Source: Bacteroidota bacterium (GTDB lineage: Bacteria > Bacteroidota > Ignavibacteria > UBA10030). Taken from it: a stretch of 11,261 nucleotides of DNA. The stretch is taken from the NCBI GenBank assembly GCA_003519375.1, contig DOWV01000143.1, positions 1 to 11,261 on the forward strand. The letters run 5' to 3'. Below, piece after piece: positions 7,319-11,261 of this stretch. Numbering within the stretch: position 1 is the stretch's first letter; every line of letters starts with the position of its first letter. Made by a program: the position numbers and the translations under genes. A model generated the notes under the pieces. The model had not been told where the DNA came from. It did not search any database and saw only the letters and a list, made by a program, of their open reading frames with translations.

Positions 7319-7391
7319 GGACAGGTAGCTCAGATGGTAGAGCAATGGACTGAAAATCCATGTGTCGGCGGTTCGATTCCGTCCCTGTCCA
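7319..7391 (+). tRNA. trnF: tRNA-Phe (anticodon GAA)
   Basis: A complete cloverleaf can be drawn. The acceptor stem GGACAGG (7319-7325) pairs with CCTGTCC (7384-7390), with discriminator A7391. The D stem is GCTC/GAGC (7328-7331, 7340-7343). The anticodon stem ATGGA/TCCAT (7345-7349, 7357-7361) closes loop CTGAAAA with anticodon GAA at 7352-7354. The variable loop is GTGTC. The T stem GGCGG/CCGTC has one G-U pair and the T loop TTCGATT is at 7372-7378. CCA is not encoded (the sequence continues A-CGCG), so the end must be added by CCA nucleotidyltransferase. A terminator hairpin starts 4 bases downstream. Confidence 0.97.
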
Positions 7392-7395
7392 CGCG

Positions 7396-7425
7396 CGAAA
7401 AGCCAAGCGAGAGCTTGGCTTTTCG
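7396..7425 (+). terminator. Terminator hairpin after tRNA-Phe
   Basis: A perfect 13-bp stem, CGAAAAGCCAAGC (7396-7408) with GCTTGGCTTTTCG (7413-7425), is closed by the tetraloop GAGA. The A-run on the left and T-run on the right are part of the stem, so it can act in either direction. It probably ends the tRNA transcript. Confidence 0.75.
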
Positions 7426-7437
7426 CTCTCTTGCTGT

Positions 7438-7475
7438 GTCCTGAGCGAGGGAGCGAAGCGACCGAGTCGAAGGAC
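7438..7475. repeat. REP-like palindromic repeat, copy B
   Basis: The left core TCCTGAGCGA (7439-7448) and right core AGTCGAAGGAC (7465-7475) flank a small GC hairpin region around GCGAAGC. The ends GTCCT (7438-7442) and AGGAC (7471-7475) are complementary. The right core runs on into CTGTCCAC, as in copy D. Confidence 0.65.
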
Positions 7476-7483
7476 TGTCCACG

Positions 7484-7542
7484 AAAAACGCCGCACTTAG
7501 CGATCCGCCAAAGGCGGAGAAGCTAAGTGCGTTGCGCTTTTT
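7484..7542 (+). terminator. Large nested hairpin with T-run
   Basis: CGCACTTAGC (7492-7501) pairs perfectly with GCTAAGTGCG (7522-7531). Inside it, CCGCC (7505-7509) pairs with GGCGG (7513-7517) around AAA. With small bulges the stem extends through CGC/GCG and the A-run 7484-7488 against TTTTT (7538-7542). The T-run makes it a plausible second terminator or a strongly folded RNA element. Confidence 0.55.
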
Positions 7543-7545
7543 AGT

Positions 7546-7593
7546 GCCCCGAGCGAAGTCCCGACTTCGTTCGTCGGGACGAAGTCGAAGGGC
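7546..7593. repeat. REP-like palindromic repeat, copy C
   Basis: The left core CCCCGAGCGA (7547-7556) has C in place of the usual T; the right core is AGTCGAAGGGC. The centre is a perfect 8-bp stem, GTCCCGAC (7558-7565) with GTCGGGAC (7573-7580), with a 7-base loop. The outer ends GCCC (7546-7549) and GGGC (7590-7593) also pair. Confidence 0.7.
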
Positions 7594-7653
7594 CTGATCT
7601 TCCAGGGAGATGGAGACCGTTCTCGAATGTCGGCGTTTTTCATTCTAGGTGGA

Positions 7654-7695
7654 GCCCTGAGCGACGTCGGGCGTAGCCCGACGCAGTCGAAGGAC
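7654..7695. repeat. REP-like palindromic repeat, copy D
   Basis: The left core CCCTGAGCGA (7655-7664) and right core AGTCGAAGGAC (7685-7695) flank a perfect 8-bp stem, CGTCGGGC (7665-7672) with GCCCGACG (7676-7683), closed by GTA. The bases after it, CTGTCCAC, are shared with copy B and with the 3' end of the tRNA. Confidence 0.7.
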
Positions 7696-7705
7696 TGTCC
7701 ACTTC

Positions 7706-7757
7706 CAATCTCGCCGAAGTTGGCAATTGAATTGTGGCCAACCTTAATGCGAGATTG
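7706..7757. repeat. Nested inverted repeat
   Basis: The outer arms CAATCTCGC (7706-7714) and GCGAGATTG (7749-7757) match perfectly over 9 bp. The inner arms GTTGGC (7719-7724) and GCCAAC (7737-7742) match over 6 bp, with AT-rich CAATTGAATTG at the tip. No T-run follows. The function is unknown. Confidence 0.6.
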
Positions 7758-7808
7758 AGAATCCCGCCGTTGCTTGGCGGGAGCTCAAGATGAAGCTTTC
7801 CACCCGTC

Positions 7809-7832
7809 AAAGCCAGGCGAATGCCTGGCTTT
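7809..7832 (+). terminator. Terminator-like hairpin upstream of the propeller kinase
   Basis: A perfect 10-bp stem, AAAGCCAGGC (7809-7818) with GCCTGGCTTT (7823-7832), has loop GAAT. It is close in sequence to the hairpin after tRNA-Phe (7396-7425). It would block read-through from the tRNA region into the kinase gene, implying a separate promoter between about 7835 and 7915 that I could not identify. Confidence 0.6.
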
Positions 7833-7914
7833 CGTCGTTTTGTGGGGTCCTCTGCGAAGTGCCGTCCGTTTCTTGCATCCGAAACAAAAGATTCGCTTTT
7901 TTCAGATGGTGTGT

Positions 7915-10900
7915 ATGAGATACTTCTTTTCTTCCATATTGGTCCTGATTTCCACCGTTCTGCTTGCCCAGAATGCCGGCAATACAGGATCGGCATATTA
8001 TTATGATACCTGGCGAACCGACCATAATTTGCCCGCCAATGATGTCCGGTCCATTCTGCAAACACGAGACGGCTATGTCTGGCTCGCGACCGTGAAGGGG
8101 CTTGCGCGGTTTGATGGAGCCCGATTCCGGTTGTTCAACTCACAGAACGTGAAGCCGGAGATAAGCAGGGATCTGATCGGCCACTTGGCTGAGGGCAAGG
8201 ACAGCACGCTCTGGATTGGCATCGATGGCGGCGGACTCGTCAGCTACAAGAACGGAGAGTTCTCGGCCAATAATATCCCATCAGAGTTTCACGACAAGTC
8301 GGTTATCAGATTGTCCGCAGACAGCAAAGGAAGAATCTGGGTTGCCTTCGCTGAAGGCCTGTTTGTCATTGAAAGCGGAAACTTCAGACGAATCGATGGA
8401 ATCAAAGGGATCGTGAATGACCTGGCGGAGGACAGATTCGGGAACATGCTTGTGGCTGCCGCAGAGGCTTTCCAGGTTGTCACGGCCGAGGGGGTCAGAA
8501 ATGTGAATGTGCAACTCGACGACAACCAGGCGATAGCACGAATTGGCGTCGGCAGCGACGGAAGGATTCTGCTGACTCGGGACGAAGTGCTGTTCGAAAT
8601 CAGGGACGCTACGAAGGACTATCGGTGGAACGCGCACAAATCTCAGATCAGGCGTCGTGTCACAATGATCTTTGAAGAAAGCCCGGGGGTTTTCCTCGTG
8701 AGCTCCTTTGGGGGCGGCGTCGAAAGGTATATGGGCGGCCGGTTGACGCAGATTAGAGGATTGGGGACGTTCCAGGGTGCGACGCTCAATGCCCGGATGA
8801 TGACCCGCGACCGCGAAGGAGGGATCTGGGTGGCGACGGGAGGCGGAGCTTTGCGCCTGAGACACTCATTCATTTGGACGATTGGCAAGCATGAGAACTT
8901 GCCGGACAATCATGTGTGGGCGGTGTATCAGGCCAAGGACGGGTCGGCTTGGGCGGGAACAGAACTCGGTGGAACGGTGCACCTTAAGAATGGCAAGCCG
9001 GCGGACGTCCTCCACAAGACCGATGGCATGCCGGCTGATCGGATCACGGCGCTCTGTGAGATGGCGGATGGGACTTTCTGGTTTGGAGGTCATCCGGGGG
9101 GACTCGTGAGAAAGTCAGGTAATAGATTTGAGGACATGAGCCGCTTCCCCGGCTATAAGGGGGGATCTGTTCGGTCGATTTATGAGGATCGACGAGGAAG
9201 AGTTTGGGTTGGCACGACCGGGGGACTGCATCGGTTTGACGGGCAGTCGTTTGCGCACTATCCGAGAATAGCGACGATGGGAAGGCCGCGCGTCAACTTT
9301 ATCTCGGAAGACCTGAACGGTGACATTTGGATCTGCTCGGGAGGTATTTTCCGCTTACACGGTGACTCCGTCCGCATGTTTAAGCCAGCCGGCCCGGCGG
9401 GGGAATCTCCAGCATGGTCCATGCTCGTCGACAGCGGTCGCGTTTGGTTCGGCACCTATGGGAGCGGTCTCCACGTCGTCGAGGGAGATTCGGTGGTCAG
9501 CTTCGAAGGGTACTCAAAGGAATTCGGACCCAATATTCTGAGCATTCTGGAAGACAAGTCGGGAAATCTTTGGATCAATGCGGAGCACGAATTGCAGCGG
9601 ATCAAGAAGCAGGATCTTCTTGACGCGATGCAGGGAAGGAAACCGGTTCTTTATCCACGAGTGTTTGGAGCGCTGGATGGGCTGACGGATATTGAGTTCA
9701 ACGGAACCGGTTTGCATTCGGCCGCAGTTGCGAAGGACGGATCGTTCCTCTACGCTTCGATGAATGGCATCGTCGTTGTCAAACAGACTGAAGCCCCGAC
9801 CAATACTCTTGTGCCGCCGGTCTATGTGGAGCGACTTATCGCTGACGGCAAAGACATTCCGTTGTCGGAACCGGTGGAACTTCCTTCAGGTACCAAGAGG
9901 ATCGATATCGAGTTCACTGCACTAAGCTTCGAATCTGTACCGAAGGTGAAGTTCCGATGCCTCCTCGAGGGAATTGACGACAAATGGCAGGGTATGACCT
10001 CTTTCAGCCGGTCGGTGTCCTACGCAAATCTGCGATATGGCTCGTATCGATTCCACGTAATGGCCATGAATGCGGACGGGGTCCGCAACGAAACCGGCGC
10101 GACGATAGCCTTTACAGTGCTGCCGTTCTTCTACGAAACACCGGCGTTTATTGTTCTGGTGGTCATACTGGGAGTATCAGTCGTCGTGGTTGGGTTCCGG
10201 TGGAGGGTTGCCGCGTTGCATTCGCGACAGGTTGCGCTCGAGCAAACGGTCGACGAAAAGACGTCTGCCCTTCGCAGCGAAATCGAGATGCGCAAAGAAA
10301 CGGAAGAAGTGTTGCGGACGATACAGGAGGATCTTGAGCATCGTGTCGGTGAGCGGACCACGGAGCTGAGCCTCGCAGTCGAGGATCTTCGCCGGAGCCG
10401 CGAACAATATCAGAAAATCGTCGAAACGGCGCAGGAGGGAATCTGGATGACAGATGCCGGCGATGTGACGATCTTCGCGAATCCGAAGATGGCCGATATC
10501 CTTGGCTCCTCGGTCGAGAAGCTGCTAGGCACTGATATTACCTCGTTCCTTGACGATGCGGGAAGGATAACCCTCGCGGCCACGAGAAAACGTCACCGTG
10601 AGGGTCTTGCCGAACGTTTTGAGCTCGATTTCATCCAGAAATCCGGTTCGCGCGTCAGTACGGTCATTTCGGCAACTCCTCTCCTTGGGCAGCAAGGAGA
10701 CTACCAGGGTTCCCTCGCGATGATCGCCGATGTCACGGCCCAGAAAAGGACCGAAAGGGAGCGTCAGCGGGTTGAAGCCGAACTTCGCCAGGCTCAGAAG
10801 ATGGAGGCAGTGGGTCAGCTCGCGGGAGGTGTGGCGCACGACTTCAACAACCTTCTGATTCCCATTCTGGGATACGCCGAGATGCTGCAGAAGGAACTGC

Positions 10901-11261
10901 CTTCGTCAGGCACGTCACACCGAAGAGTCGTGACCATCATGCGCGCGGCGGAGAAGGCGGCGCTTCTCACGAGGCAGCTTCTGTCGTTCGGTCGCAAGCA
11001 AGTGATGGAATCGAAGACCATCAATCTCAACCGCGTGATTACTGATCTCTCGCCGATTCTGCAGCGCACGATACGGGAGGATATCGAGATAAGGTATAAA
11101 TTGATCGATGATCTCTCGAACGTAAAAGGAGACGCCTCCCAAATTGATCAAATTATTATCAACCTCCTGGTAAATGCACGCGATGCAATGCCAAATGGAG
11201 GCGTCGTCGTGATCGAGACCGACAATGTGAACGCCGAATCGCAGACAACCACTCTCTCCGC
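7915..11261 (+). CDS. Propeller-sensor (Reg_prop/Y_Y_Y) histidine kinase with PAS domain, 3'-truncated by the window edge
   Basis: The frame is open from the ATG at 7915 to the right edge (1115 whole codons, no stop). Residues 1-18 form a signal peptide (hydrophobic core FFSSILVLISTVLLAQ). About 14 propeller repeats follow, each ending in motifs like VWLATVKGL, LWIGIDGGGL, IWVATGGG or VWVGTTGGL, enough for two seven-bladed periplasmic propellers. Then come a Y_Y_Y domain (about 660-738), a membrane helix (745-763), a coiled coil (775-830), PAS (about 830-945), and HisKA with GGVAHDFNN and phospho-acceptor H975. The HATPase N-box is NLLVNARDAM (N1083 and N1087). The family senses ligands, often sugars, in the periplasm and signals through cytoplasmic phosphotransfer. 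A receiver domain may follow outside the window. ATG 7906 and GTG 7909 are in frame too; 7915 gives the cleanest signal peptide, but no start has a good ribosome binding site. Confidence 0.93.
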   Translation, partial: MRYFFSSILVLISTVLLAQNAGNTGSAYYYDTWRTDHNLPANDVRSILQTRDGYVWLATVKGLARFDGARFRLFNSQNVKPEISRDLIGHLAEGKDSTLWIGIDGGGLVSYKNGEFSANNIPSEFHDKSVIRLSADSKGRIWVAFAEGLFVIESGNFRRIDGIKGIVNDLAEDRFGNMLVAAAEAFQVVTAEGVRNVNVQLDDNQAIARIGVGSDGRILLTRDEVLFEIRDATKDYRWNAHKSQIRRRVTMIFEESPGVFLVSSFGGGVERYMGGRLTQIRGLGTFQGATLNARMMTRDREGGIWVATGGGALRLRHSFIWTIGKHENLPDNHVWAVYQAKDGSAWAGTELGGTVHLKNGKPADVLHKTDGMPADRITALCEMADGTFWFGGHPGGLVRKSGNRFEDMSRFPGYKGGSVRSIYEDRRGRVWVGTTGGLHRFDGQSFAHYPRIATMGRPRVNFISEDLNGDIWICSGGIFRLHGDSVRMFKPAGPAGESPAWSMLVDSGRVWFGTYGSGLHVVEGDSVVSFEGYSKEFGPNILSILEDKSGNLWINAEHELQRIKKQDLLDAMQGRKPVLYPRVFGALDGLTDIEFNGTGLHSAAVAKDGSFLYASMNGIVVVKQTEAPTNTLVPPVYVERLIADGKDIPLSEPVELPSGTKRIDIEFTALSFESVPKVKFRCLLEGIDDKWQGMTSFSRSVSYANLRYGSYRFHVMAMNADGVRNETGATIAFTVLPFFYETPAFIVLVVILGVSVVVVGFRWRVAALHSRQVALEQTVDEKTSALRSEIEMRKETEEVLRTIQEDLEHRVGERTTELSLAVEDLRRSREQYQKIVETAQEGIWMTDAGDVTIFANPKMADILGSSVEKLLGTDITSFLDDAGRITLAATRKRHREGLAERFELDFIQKSGSRVSTVISATPLLGQQGDYQGSLAMIADVTAQKRTERERQRVEAELRQAQKMEAVGQLAGGVAHDFNNLLIPILGYAEMLQKELPSSGTSHRRVVTIMRAAEKAALLTRQLLSFGRKQVMESKTINLNRVITDLSPILQRTIREDIEIRYKLIDDLSNVKGDASQIDQIIINLLVNARDAMPNGGVVVIETDNVNAESQTTTLS

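Larger units (their letters stand above)
7062..7914. other. Long non-coding region with tRNA-Phe, REP-like repeats and hairpins
   Basis: This 853-base stretch lies between the acyl-CoA dehydrogenase and the propeller kinase. From left to right it holds a promoter-like site (7091-7119), a leader able to fold (7132-7260), repeat copy A touching tRNA-Phe, a terminator, repeat B, a large hairpin with a T-run, repeat C, repeat D, a nested inverted repeat (7706-7757), a GC-rich hairpin (TCCCGCC 7762-7768 with GGCGGGA 7776-7782) and a second terminator-like hairpin (7809-7832). I see nothing recognisable in 7596-7653 or 7835-7900. Open frames here on either strand have no family resemblance. Confidence 0.8.

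Noticed and set aside
7077..7496. 139-residue open frame on the - strand across the tRNA
   Set aside because: It contains the run GTESNRRHMDFQSIALP, which is simply the antisense translation of tRNA-Phe, a well-known spurious protein. The rest covers repeats and hairpins.
7264..7695. CRISPR array
   Set aside because: The four repeat copies are unevenly spaced, differ in their centres, enclose a tRNA and lack uniform spacers; no cas gene is present.
7385..7702. Attachment sites of an integrated element at the tRNA 3' end
   Set aside because: The shared sequence is only 8 bases, partly palindromic, and the enclosed ~300 bases hold no integrase or cargo gene.
7640..8065. 141-residue open frame on the - strand before the propeller kinase
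   Set aside because: It spans repeats, a terminator-like hairpin and the signal-peptide region of the kinase; composition and content look random.

Overview
The window (11,261 bases, moderately GC-rich) is a piece of a bacterial chromosome. All protein genes lie on the + strand, and both ends cut through a gene. The gene content points to a Gram-negative bacterium, most likely in or near the Bacteroidota/Ignavibacteria/Chlorobi group. The reasons are a propeller-sensor histidine kinase of the Reg_prop/Y_Y_Y type, an NtrY-like membrane kinase, a tRNA without an encoded CCA end, and promoter-like sequences ending in TATSTTG. This placement is inference: no single marker in the window settles it.

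Layout. (1) 1-2213: the C-terminal 736 codons of a large membrane-bound NtrY-like sensor histidine kinase; its frame is open to the left edge. (2) 2382-3125: pgeF (YfiH/LACC1 family). It is followed after only 3 bases by (3) glmS (3129-4961), which makes glucosamine-6-phosphate for the cell envelope. (4) 5029-5868: a short-chain dehydrogenase with a FabI/FabL-type YX6K active site, probably an enoyl-ACP reductase, followed 47 bases later by (5) an acyl-CoA dehydrogenase (5916-7061). (6) 7062-7914: an 853-base non-coding stretch with a promoter-like site, a folded leader, tRNA-Phe(GAA), four copies of an imperfect palindromic (REP-like) repeat and several strong hairpins, two or three of them terminator-like. 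(7) 7915 to the right edge: the first 1115 residues of a large sensor kinase with a signal peptide, fourteen propeller blades, a Y_Y_Y domain, a membrane helix, a coiled coil, PAS, HisKA and the start of an ATPase domain. No stop codon occurs before the window ends.

How the genes may work together. pgeF-glmS looks like a translationally coupled pair linked to amino-sugar and peptidoglycan metabolism. The SDR and acyl-CoA dehydrogenase look like a small acyl-chain (fatty acid) unit with its own promoter. The two kinases bracket the housekeeping genes, and neither has a visible response regulator in the window. No CRISPR array, transposase, integrase or phage gene is present. The most unusual part is the repeat-and-hairpin-rich neighbourhood of tRNA-Phe.
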